From the NCBI GenBank assembly GCA_020636105.1, contig JACJYL010000001.1:124001-188000 (forward strand): 64,000 nucleotides of DNA, read 5' to 3'. This DNA comes from Lewinellaceae bacterium. Its GTDB lineage: Bacteria > Bacteroidota > Bacteroidia > Chitinophagales > Saprospiraceae. The position numbers were made by a program, and so were the translations under genes. This document shows, piece by piece, positions 44,907 through 52,688 of this stretch (position 1 is the stretch's first letter; each line of letters starts with the position of its first letter). The notes below the pieces were generated by a model, which was not told the origin of the DNA, did no database searches, and was given only the letters and a program-made list of their open reading frames with translations.

Positions 44907-45533
44907 ATGATGCGGATAAATATATTGGTGTTTTTCATTTTAGGCTTGAATTTTTTTGCCCGGGCACAGGATTCCTTAGCCACTATTGCTACCATGCAAT
45001 ATCAAAGTGAACCCCTGAGTGATGGCTGGGAGGAAATTACTTCTATCGACGGAAACTTCAGAATGATGATGCCTGGTCAGGTTGAGCTAAAATCTGACAC
45101 TTTTCTTACGGATATTGGGAGATTGAATTACCATGTTTTTTACCATGAGCATTTTGTGAAAGAGGGGAGTCCCCGCGAAGTTACCGAAGAAGACCCTGAA
45201 AAGACCCTGCTTTTCATGTTAAGCATTTATGAATATCCTACTTATACCATTCATTCTGATTCTCTCGAACTACTCGACAGTTATTTTGAAGCCACTATAG
45301 AAGGGGCCACGCAAGGGGTTAACGGAACGTTGATATACGTCAATGACATCCAAAAAGGTAATTATCCCGGCAAAATTTGGCGGATTAATTATAATAACGG
45401 AAAGGGCGTCATCCGTACCAAGGCCTTTCTGATTAAGAAGCGCCTCTATTTACTTTCGGTAGTTTCCGATAAGGCCTTTAGTGCCAATGCTGCCAACGAC
45501 AGGTTTTTCGATTCTTTCGAAATTTTCAATTAA
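44907..45533 (+). CDS. Secreted protein of unknown function
   Basis: 208 residues with a signal peptide (1-20, ending FFARAQ). The mature part begins DSLATIATMQYQSEPLSDG and has a beta-rich fold (ITSIDGNFRMMMPGQVELK, RINYNNGKGVIRTKAFLIKK). The order short exported beta domain with SIDGNFRMMMPG is reminiscent of PsbP-like or DUF1795-type folds, but I make no firm assignment. Two ATGs (44907, 44910) could serve as start. Single gene, no obvious operon. Confidence 0.75.
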   Translation: MMRINILVFFILGLNFFARAQDSLATIATMQYQSEPLSDGWEEITSIDGNFRMMMPGQVELKSDTFLTDIGRLNYHVFYHEHFVKEGSPREVTEEDPEKTLLFMLSIYEYPTYTIHSDSLELLDSYFEATIEGATQGVNGTLIYVNDIQKGNYPGKIWRINYNNGKGVIRTKAFLIKKRLYLLSVVSDKAFSANAANDRFFDSFEIFN

Positions 45534-45596
45534 TCTGGCCTGTAATTAAGGGGGGAAATAAGTCCAGCGACTTTGTGTGGACTCAAAAGGCGTGGT

Positions 45597-45628
45597 TTTG
45601 GGATATTCCTCAACTTGGTTTATCTTTG
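45597..45628 (+). promoter_or_regulatory. Perfect Bacteroidota-type promoter for the 45686 gene
   Basis: TTTG (45597-45600), a 20-base spacer and TATCTTTG (45621-45628) match TTTG-N19-21-TAnnTTTG with no mismatch. The gene start is 58 bases after the -7 element. Confidence 0.7.
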
Positions 45629-45685
45629 AATCCGGACAGGGTGGTGGCCACCTTGTATTTTTGATAAATCCCACAATTTTCAATT

Positions 45686-47200
45686 ATGCTGGCCTTACGC
45701 GAGCTTATTTTCATTGTAAAGAACAATCGGATAGCCGAGCCGGAACTTGTTAACCTTTCAAAATCAAATGAAAATGCCTATGGGAGGTATTTTTGGGGCA
45801 TACTGGAAGGCGTTTTCAAATCTGAAGAGGAGGCAGCAAAAGCGCTTTACCGCAAGCCCATTCAAAATCCGGCTTACCAGAAATTCAAAAAGGAGTTTAA
45901 AAAGAAATTAGTCAATTACCTTTTTTTTCTGAATTTAGAAAACCAGCGAATATCAGATCGCCAGAAAGCCTATTATTCCTGCCAAAAGGATTTTGCGGCC
46001 ATTAAGATCCTTTTGGGGCAAAATGCCTGGAAGGCGGCTGTTGATCTATGTTTTAAGGTTTTAAAGAAAGCCAGGAAATTTGAGTTTACGGACCTTGCGG
46101 TAGAGGTTACCCGTACATTAAGGTTGTATTATTCCACCAGGGAGGGAAATCTGAAGAAATACGAAAAGTATAACGCAGAATATCATCATTATAAAAAGGT
46201 GTTGCGCATAGAGGAATTTGCAGAGGAATTGTATACGGATCTTGTGGTTCGTTATGTGAAAAACAAATCTAAAGAACAGGAAGCGCAGGAAAAAGCAGCT
46301 AATTATTACAAAAAATTAAAAAAATTTTTGACGGGTTGCGATTCTTATTGGTGCCAGTTGTGCGGATACCTTATTGAACTCGCAAGTTACTCAAATACAA
46401 AGAATTATGAAAGAATATTAGAGGTTTGTGATCGGGCGATTGCCTTCTTTGAAGCCAAGGATTACCAGGCAAATGTGGCGTTGCAAATATTTTATTATCA
46501 AAAAATTGTCATAAAAACGCAACAAAAAGACTACAAATCAGGTAAACTAACAGCAGAGAAGGGATTGACGCTGGTTGATGAAGGTTCATCCAACTGGTTT
46601 TTATACCAGGAGCGGTTTTTTCTTCTTTCGATGCATACCGGAAATTATGCAATGGCTTTTAAAATTTATCATGAAGTGGTCAGACACAAAAGGTATAAAT
46701 TTCAGCCGGCGCCTAATAGGGAATTTTGGAATATCTATGAAGCTTTTTTATATTTCCTGTTTTTGATAGGAAAATTAACAGGCGAAAAAGAGAAAGCCGT
46801 TTTTGAAAAATTCCGATTCGGTAAATTTTTGAACAATACACCAATATTTTTAAACGATAAGCGGGGGATGAATATTCCCATTCTTATCGCCCAAACAATT
46901 ATCTTGATAGCTCGTGAAGCATTAGAGGAAGCGGGCGACAAAATAGCCTCTTTGCAGAGGTATACCTCAAGATATCTCACCCAAAACCTTGCATTTAGAA
47001 GCAACTGCTTCATTAAAATGCTTGTGCAAATTCCGATTAGTGATTTTCACCACGTTGCTGTTGAAAGGAAAGCATTAAAGTACGTGGAAAAGCTGAATAC
47101 TGTGCCCTTGGAGGTTTCAGAAGAAGCTCGGGAAGTTGAAATTATTCCTTATGAGGATCTTTGGAGCATCATTGTTGAATTGTTGGCCTCAAGGCGTTGA
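45686..47200 (+). CDS. Uncharacterised 504-residue helical protein
   Basis: No signal peptide or membrane helix. Rich in Lys, Tyr and Phe and mostly alpha-helical; several stretches look like TPR-like helices (AAVDLCFKVLKKARKFEF, NYERILEVCDRAIAFFEAKD, KSGKLTAEKGLTLVDEGSSN). Charged and aromatic N-terminus ELIFIVKNNRIAEPELVNL. It has a perfect promoter. The micro-ORFs at 47274 and 47434 and a strong terminator at 47770 follow, so all of them may be one transcript. I recognise no Pfam-level domain. The family is likely restricted to Saprospiraceae-like bacteria (inference). Confidence 0.8.
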   Translation: MLALRELIFIVKNNRIAEPELVNLSKSNENAYGRYFWGILEGVFKSEEEAAKALYRKPIQNPAYQKFKKEFKKKLVNYLFFLNLENQRISDRQKAYYSCQKDFAAIKILLGQNAWKAAVDLCFKVLKKARKFEFTDLAVEVTRTLRLYYSTREGNLKKYEKYNAEYHHYKKVLRIEEFAEELYTDLVVRYVKNKSKEQEAQEKAANYYKKLKKFLTGCDSYWCQLCGYLIELASYSNTKNYERILEVCDRAIAFFEAKDYQANVALQIFYYQKIVIKTQQKDYKSGKLTAEKGLTLVDEGSSNWFLYQERFFLLSMHTGNYAMAFKIYHEVVRHKRYKFQPAPNREFWNIYEAFLYFLFLIGKLTGEKEKAVFEKFRFGKFLNNTPIFLNDKRGMNIPILIAQTIILIAREALEEAGDKIASLQRYTSRYLTQNLAFRSNCFIKMLVQIPISDFHHVAVERKALKYVEKLNTVPLEVSEEAREVEIIPYEDLWSIIVELLASRR

Positions 47201-47273
47201 TCCATAGGAATACGAAAAAGAATAAGAAGCCGGGTTAGGTTTAGTGACCTGCCGCTGCTTGAATCATAGAATC

Positions 47274-47366
47274 ATGAAACAAATTTACACCCTTCCTCGG
47301 AAGTACCCCCCGTACTTCTCCTGGTTTTCAATTCTGTATCATGATTTATGTATGGTCAATCGGTGA
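47274..47366 (+). CDS. Micro-ORF, 30 residues
   Basis: ATG at 47274, MKQIYTLPRKYPPYFSWFSI and then LYHDLCMVNR, stop at 47364-47366. Its start context (AATCATAGAATC then ATGAAACA) closely resembles that of the next micro-ORF (AATCATAAGTC then ATGAAACA). It contains an internal hairpin (GAAGTAC 47300-47306, GTACTTC 47312-47318). It could be a real small peptide, a leader for the next one, or chance. Confidence 0.35.
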   Translation: MKQIYTLPRKYPPYFSWFSILYHDLCMVNR

Positions 47367-47433
47367 GCCAGTCAGGCGGATCCCTGTTTTTTATTTTGGC
47401 CAGGATAAATAATTAATTCATAAATCATAAGTC

Positions 47434-47541
47434 ATGAAACATTTACGTAACACAAACACAAAATTTCAGTACAAATTCTCGAAAATGAATCTTTGGACCG
47501 GGGCTGACCCTATCATTGTTGTGGATATTGTGGGCCCTTAG
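47434..47541 (+). CDS. Micro-ORF, 35 residues, candidate small peptide
   Basis: MKHLRNTNTKFQYKFSKMNL then WTGADPIIVVDIVGP and stop. The N-terminal half is basic (five Lys, one Arg among the first 17 residues), and the C-terminal half (WTGADPIIVVDIVGP) is hydrophobic, ending in Gly-Pro. This leader-plus-core layout resembles a ribosomally made peptide precursor or signalling peptide, but no modification or protease gene is adjacent. A strong terminator lies about 230 bases downstream. Confidence 0.45.
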   Translation: MKHLRNTNTKFQYKFSKMNLWTGADPIIVVDIVGP

Positions 47542-47769
47542 GTCGGTTGGTTTTTAAATCATTAATAAAGTAATTATTATAACATATTGATTAGTAACAT
47601 TTTAATATTTTTAAAGAGTCTTATTTGTTGAAAATATAAGGTATCTTAAAATGGTTTTTTGTCCATGGAAATGATGTAAATGAACCTTAATTTTGTAATC
47701 AATAACAAATCACAATCTTGAAATAGTTTTAACAGCTATAATAAATTACAACTGGAATAATATTCAAAG
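47542..47769. other. A/T-rich spacer between micro-ORF and terminator
   Basis: 228 bases, very A/T-rich, no ORF above a dozen codons and no consensus promoter. It may be a structured or processed 3-prime UTR. Confidence 0.5.
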
Positions 47770-47800
47770 GAGCGAATGCGAAAGTGTTCGCTCTTTTTTT
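47770..47800 (+). terminator. Strong intrinsic terminator of the 45686-47541 unit
   Basis: GAGCGAATGC (47770-47779) pairs with GTGTTCGCTC (47784-47793) around loop GAAA, with two wobbles, followed by seven T. The T run overlaps the stop of the convergent hydrolase gene. Confidence 0.85.
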
Positions 47801-48602
47801 AGTACTCTTCTTCCGGGTTTACGTAGAGCACATCGTAGAGGATTTCGAAAAATGCCGGAAATTCCGGCAGATCGTTGTGATGCCCTCCTTTTATTTTAAA
47901 AAGTTTAATGTCAGGAAACAAGGCTTTTAATCTTTCGCTTTGGTCAATTGGAAATAACCTGTCTTTATCTCCATGTATTATGTAAACAGGACATGTGATA
48001 TTTTTAAGGTACTGATCCGTTCGGATATCATACCGAAGTAAATGCTTTAATGGGATAAAAAACAGAAAGCGTTTGAGGTTGTGGTAAAAGCTGAAGTAAG
48101 GAGAATCTAGAATCAACATCCTGACATGGTTCCAGGAGGCAATCCTGGCGGCGATACCGCTGCCCAGTGATCTGCCAAAAATGACGATCTTTTCTTCCGG
48201 GTATTTCCCGGCCAGCCATTTAAAAATGAACTGGGCATCATTGAATAGAATGGTTTGGGTTCTTTTGCCCTGGCTCTTTCCAAAACCGCGATAATCCATC
48301 ATGAAAAAATCATACCCGTTGCTCACAAAGTCCCGGGCAAATTTGCCCCAGCCTTTGATGCTCCTTGAATTCCCTTTGAGATAATAAACCACCCCGCGGG
48401 GATTGGGCACCTTAAAATAAATACCGTTGATGCGTCCCCCGTCTTCCATGTCAAAGTTTACCTCCTCAAATGGAAAAGGGTATTTGTATTGAAAGCCGGA
48501 AGGCAATTTTTCCGGACGGAAAAAGAAAATATCCTGAAAAAAATAGAAAAACAAGGCAAAACACAGGTAAACTAATCCGATGATGAGGAATATTTTAAGC
48601 AC
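47799..48602 (-). CDS. Membrane-anchored alpha/beta hydrolase (second of a tandem pair)
   Basis: 267 residues, GTG start at 48602 (no in-frame ATG nearby). One N-terminal membrane helix (about 1-20), then an alpha/beta-hydrolase fold. Nucleophile elbow FGRSLGSGIA, Asp in HGDKDRLFP, His in GGHHNDL. The residue normally forming the oxyanion-side HGN motif is changed: VVYYLKGNSRS, where the upstream paralogue has VVYFHGNAAN. Substrate unknown; serine-esterase or peptidase-like. It starts 39 bases after the stop of the paralogue. Confidence 0.87.
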   Translation of the reverse strand: MLKIFLIIGLVYLCFALFFYFFQDIFFFRPEKLPSGFQYKYPFPFEEVNFDMEDGGRINGIYFKVPNPRGVVYYLKGNSRSIKGWGKFARDFVSNGYDFFMMDYRGFGKSQGKRTQTILFNDAQFIFKWLAGKYPEEKIVIFGRSLGSGIAARIASWNHVRMLILDSPYFSFYHNLKRFLFFIPLKHLLRYDIRTDQYLKNITCPVYIIHGDKDRLFPIDQSERLKALFPDIKLFKIKGGHHNDLPEFPAFFEILYDVLYVNPEEEY

Positions 48603-48641
48603 TTTGGTTTTCGTTTAGTGTGTAAAATAAGCAATATGTAT

Positions 48642-49481
48642 TCAAATTTCTTTTGACAATTTTTTAAGCGGGTGCAATTGGTCATTGAGGGCTTCAGCCA
48701 ATTTTAAATGAAACAGTCCGAATTTTCTTAAATTGCGATGTCCCCCTTTGGGGATGATGATAAATTTGTCGTTTTCCTTCAAAAAGGGTATTAATCGGCG
48801 GGCAGAAGAAAGAGGAGTTATCTTGTCTCTTGTGCCGGTGATGATAACAACTTTGCATTTAACTTCCGGGAGTAGTCGGTTATTTTCTAATTTAAATTTA
48901 AAAGAAAGAGGAAATACAAGCGGAAACAGTGCCTTACGGAATGCGCCCCGGATAGAGTCGAAGGGGGTTTCGAGTATTAAAAGGTCGGGGGAGTATTTAG
49001 TGGCGAGCTCCGTGGCAATGGCCGCTCCCAGAGAGCGACCGTAAAAAATGAGCTTTTCGTACTTTGTGTCCAGGTTTGCCCTGGCCCATTTAAGGGTGCA
49101 TTCGGCATCCTCAAAGAGCCCCTGCTCTGTCGGAGTGCCTGTGCTTTTCCCAAACCCCCTGTAATCGATCATGAGGACATCAAACTGTTTCCGCGTAAAA
49201 TCAATAGAATAACGACCCCAACGGTTTAAATTGGCGGCATTGCCATGGAAATACACCACGAGGCCCTTAGGACTTTCAGGGGATTTAAAGTGAAGGGCAT
49301 TTAAACTTTGATGATCAAAGGTAGGGATGAAATGCTCTGAGAATTGGTTCTCGAATACAAATTCATGATCCTTTCTCAGGCGTCGGGGTTGGAAAATGAT
49401 GGTTTTTTGGAAGAGATATATCGCCGCAATGGAGCCGCCATACAAAAATATTATGCCTGCGAGGATAAGTGTTATGACCAT
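48642..49481 (-). CDS. Membrane-anchored alpha/beta hydrolase (first of a tandem pair)
   Basis: 279 residues. One N-terminal membrane helix (about 2-22) and then an alpha/beta-hydrolase domain: GLVVYFHGNAANLNRWG, DYRGFGKSTGTPTEQGLFED, nucleophile elbow FYGRSLGAAIATELA, Asp in TGTRDKITP, His in KGGHRNL. It is about one-third identical in layout to the downstream gene, so the pair arose by tandem duplication. Substrate unknown. Confidence 0.88.
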   Translation of the reverse strand: MVITLILAGIIFLYGGSIAAIYLFQKTIIFQPRRLRKDHEFVFENQFSEHFIPTFDHQSLNALHFKSPESPKGLVVYFHGNAANLNRWGRYSIDFTRKQFDVLMIDYRGFGKSTGTPTEQGLFEDAECTLKWARANLDTKYEKLIFYGRSLGAAIATELATKYSPDLLILETPFDSIRGAFRKALFPLVFPLSFKFKLENNRLLPEVKCKVVIITGTRDKITPLSSARRLIPFLKENDKFIIIPKGGHRNLRKFGLFHLKLAEALNDQLHPLKKLSKEI

Positions 49482-49516
49482 AAAAAGTAAAAGTAGTAAA
49501 TGCTCCGGTTGAGGCC

Positions 49517-49548
49517 AAAAAAAGGCTGGTTCAAAATAGAACCAGCCT
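49517..49548 (-). terminator. Intrinsic terminator of the BNR/VPS10 gene
   Basis: On the minus strand AGGCTGGTTC and GAACCAGCCT form a perfect 10-bp stem with a 6-base loop, followed by seven T. It is about 120 bases past the stop of the 959-residue gene. Confidence 0.88.
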
Positions 49549-49669
49549 CAAATAATGTTCATGGGACTAAAAATATTGAAAACACTTAGTCTGGTACAAA
49601 GTTACGAATATTATTGCCCGAGTCAATAGTTCAAATGTTAAAAATTCGGTTGCGTAACCCTTTGTATGG

Positions 49670-52549
49670 TTATTCAACTTCAAAAGTTTTTTCAACGCTG
49701 GTTCCGTTCAAATGAATAAGGACTTTATAGATGCCTTCGTAAAGGTAAAATTTTCCATTGGCGGCCCTTTCTATTTCGATTTCCCTGGCCTTGTTTTCAT
49801 TGCCTTTATTTACAAATTTATTGTACTCAGACAAAGAAATCTTGTCAATGGAGAGGTCGTATTTTGCATAATTTAATCCCTTATTCGTGCGGTGAGTAAA
49901 AGCATAAAGCAATTGGCCTTCGTCTGTGCTGATTTCAATCGTTGCATTCCCATTTTCGGAGCTGTAAAACGGGATCTCCATTTCCGGTTCCGTTTCCGAA
50001 TACCATGATTGACTGCCCCATCGGTTTGAATACCGTTTATTGGAAATGTCAAATGCAAAAAGTTTTTGGACTAAGATTTTAGCTGTTAATTGCTGTAAAG
50101 CACTGACATCTGCAAGAAATAAGGAGCGGCCATGGGTTCCGACCACTAGTTTTTTATCTCTTGGGTGTACGATGAGGTCATGAACAGGAACGGCCGGAAG
50201 GTTATTATTCATCAGCATGGTGGTTTCGCCTCTGTCCAGGGACACATAAAGCCCGTGGTCTGTTCCAATATAAAGCAGGTTCGGATTCACAGGGTCTTCC
50301 TTGATGACATTAACCGGTTCCAGGGGAAGATCTGTAGCTATTCGTTTCCATGTTACACCATAATCCTCTGAAACATAACACATAGGAGTGAAATTATCCC
50401 ACCGATATCCGTTAAGGGAAACATATATCCTCGAAAGTTCAAATCCTGAAGCGAAAACCCGGCTGATCCACATGTCCTCCGGCAGGCCCGGAGTTATATT
50501 TTGCCATGAATGACCACCGTCCCTGCTGCAGTGCACCCATCCGTCATCGGTTCCGGCATACAGTAGTCCAAATTGCAAGGGGGATTCATGTATCGTAGTT
50601 AAGGTTGAAAAAGCCACATCGCCTTTTTTACCTCCTTTGGTCAGGTCGGGAGAAATGGGTTCGAAATTTTCGCCCATTGCCATGGAGCGAAATAACTTAT
50701 TGGCCCCAAAGTATAAAATATCCTGATTGTGGACGGAAAGGTGAACAGGGGATTGCCAGTTCCATCGTAAAGGCCGTTCTCCCAGTTTGTGTTTTGGGGT
50801 AATGTAATCCGGTTTTCCAGTAGTCGTATTGACCCTAAAATAGTTCCCGAACTGAAAGCCAGTGTAAACAGTGCTATTGTCCCGGGTATCAACAGCCACT
50901 TGCATTCCATCTCCACCAAGAATCATTTCATAAGCGTAATGTCCTGATTGTTGCCAATCACTACTTTCCTTATGGTTATGGGGCCCTTTCCAGACTCCGT
51001 TGTCCTGCAAACCTCCATAAACATTGAACGGCTGATCCATATCCACCGCAATGGCATAAAACTGCCCAACAGCAGGTGAATTACATTTGATCCAGTTTTT
51101 ACCGTCATCGTAGGAAATGTTGATCCCTCCGTCATTCCCCAGGATGAGGTGTTTGTCGTTTGCCGGGTTGATCCATAATTCATGATGATCCCCATGGACA
51201 TTATCGCCATTTATTCCAATAAAGGTTTTACCGCCATCTTCTGACTTGAGTACAGGAACGCCCATCACGTAAATCTTTTCAGGGTTAATTGGAGAAACCC
51301 TGATTTGGCCGAAATAATAGCCATACGAATAGTAAATATCCTCCAGGTAGCCCTCATGGGTTTTTTTCCAGCTTTTGCCCTGGTTATCCGAACGATAGAC
51401 CTGTAGTCCTACCACAGGTGTGTCGAAAAGCAAAGTATTGGCGTCCTCGACATATTCAACAAGCGCTATGGGTTTGATCTCCTCTTTTTCGATCATTTTT
51501 CGAATTTTTTCATAGGAATATTCGTCAGGAAAATTATTGTCGTCGAGGTAGTTTTTTACGGCAGTTTCTTCCAGTTTTAAGAAACTTTCTTTGTCCATGT
51601 TGCGCAACTGGTCTTTGGTGATGCCATCCTCTTTTTTTAATTCAGGCGGGCGACGCCCCTGGTGATCGACAGAAGCATAAATTACTGTATGTCCATTATG
51701 GGAGGTGATATCGAGTCCGATTCTTCCTGCATCCTGCCCGGTGGGGAAATCTTTTCCCATATCGATCTTTACCCAGTTAGAACCGCCGTCGGTGGTTTTG
51801 TAGATTCCACTTCCGGGACCGCTTTCTGAAAAATCCCAGGCATGTCGTTCCCGTTCCCAGGTAGAAGCGTATAAAACCTGTGGATCGTCGGGATCGATCA
51901 CGAGATCAATGGCGCCTGTATTACTGTTTACAAACAAGGTGCGGTTCCATGTTTTGCCCCCATCCTCGGTTTTGTAAATGCCGCGCTCCATATTTGGAGA
52001 ATATAGATGTCCTAAGACGGCCACCCATACCACTTCCGGGTTTTCCGGATGAATGACAATCCTGCCGATATGATGGCTTTCCCCAAGCCCCATATGACTG
52101 AAGGTTTTTCCGCCGTCCGTGCTTTTGAATATACCCGTTCCTGAATACGAGGAACGGCTCGAATTGACTTCTCCCGATCCCAGCCAGATAATACCATTTT
52201 TCCAATCTACGGCAATTGCGCCCAGGGACATAACCATTTCATTTTGAAACATTGGTTTGAAACTGGTGCCGTTGTTGTGGGTTTCCCATAGACCTCCAGA
52301 GGCGTAGGCGACAAAAAAATGAGTGGGATCCATGGGGTCAACAGCCACTTCAGATACACGGCCGCTTTGAACCACCGGGCCAATTTGTTCAAATTCAATG
52401 GCATTGACTAAACTACTGGCTTCAAGTTTTTTTCTTTGTTCAAAACTCGTGATTCTTTCCGTAGCCGGTGTGAAGGAAGGATGTTCATTTTGCGCCCCCA
52501 GGAATTGGGAGGTCAGCAGGAGGCATAAAAGGAAAATTGGTCTGTTCAT
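49670..52549 (-). CDS. Secreted BNR/VPS10-type beta-propeller protein
   Basis: 959 residues with a signal peptide (1-19). Many BNR/Asp-box-like repeats (STDGGKTF, TEDGGKTWN, TTDGGSNWVK, SRDGGHSWQN, SEDYGVTWKR) form a sortilin/VPS10-like propeller, with a C-terminal beta-domain (about 860-959) that ends SVEKTFEVE. Such proteins are common in Bacteroidota and often labelled glycosyl hydrolase, but no catalytic residues are visible. No T9SS tail is seen. It is followed by a strong terminator, so probably monocistronic. Confidence 0.85.
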   Translation of the reverse strand: MNRPIFLLCLLLTSQFLGAQNEHPSFTPATERITSFEQRKKLEASSLVNAIEFEQIGPVVQSGRVSEVAVDPMDPTHFFVAYASGGLWETHNNGTSFKPMFQNEMVMSLGAIAVDWKNGIIWLGSGEVNSSRSSYSGTGIFKSTDGGKTFSHMGLGESHHIGRIVIHPENPEVVWVAVLGHLYSPNMERGIYKTEDGGKTWNRTLFVNSNTGAIDLVIDPDDPQVLYASTWERERHAWDFSESGPGSGIYKTTDGGSNWVKIDMGKDFPTGQDAGRIGLDITSHNGHTVIYASVDHQGRRPPELKKEDGITKDQLRNMDKESFLKLEETAVKNYLDDNNFPDEYSYEKIRKMIEKEEIKPIALVEYVEDANTLLFDTPVVGLQVYRSDNQGKSWKKTHEGYLEDIYYSYGYYFGQIRVSPINPEKIYVMGVPVLKSEDGGKTFIGINGDNVHGDHHELWINPANDKHLILGNDGGINISYDDGKNWIKCNSPAVGQFYAIAVDMDQPFNVYGGLQDNGVWKGPHNHKESSDWQQSGHYAYEMILGGDGMQVAVDTRDNSTVYTGFQFGNYFRVNTTTGKPDYITPKHKLGERPLRWNWQSPVHLSVHNQDILYFGANKLFRSMAMGENFEPISPDLTKGGKKGDVAFSTLTTIHESPLQFGLLYAGTDDGWVHCSRDGGHSWQNITPGLPEDMWISRVFASGFELSRIYVSLNGYRWDNFTPMCYVSEDYGVTWKRIATDLPLEPVNVIKEDPVNPNLLYIGTDHGLYVSLDRGETTMLMNNNLPAVPVHDLIVHPRDKKLVVGTHGRSLFLADVSALQQLTAKILVQKLFAFDISNKRYSNRWGSQSWYSETEPEMEIPFYSSENGNATIEISTDEGQLLYAFTHRTNKGLNYAKYDLSIDKISLSEYNKFVNKGNENKAREIEIERAANGKFYLYEGIYKVLIHLNGTSVEKTFEVE

Positions 52550-52604
52550 TTTTGCGGTAAATTACGGAGACAATCCGTTAAAGCAAAAGAATAAAATCAG
52601 AAAT

Positions 52605-52649
52605 ATAAAAAAGGAAATGCCCTTCCGGAAATCGTTTCCGAAAGGGCAT
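52605..52649 (-). terminator. Terminator of the M4 metalloprotease gene
   Basis: ATGCCCTTCCGGAAA (52617-52631) pairs with TTTCCGAAAGGGCAT (52635-52649) with one mismatch and a 3-base loop. On the minus strand it is followed by TTCCTTTTTTATA. Confidence 0.85.
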
Positions 52650-52688
52650 CTGCCTGAAAAGTGCCTTAAGCAGGCTTTTGTTCGATTT

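Noticed and set aside
44777..44995. 72-codon minus-strand open frame near the secreted protein
   Set aside because: It overlaps the signal peptide of the 44907 gene and has poor, lysine-rich composition without motif support.
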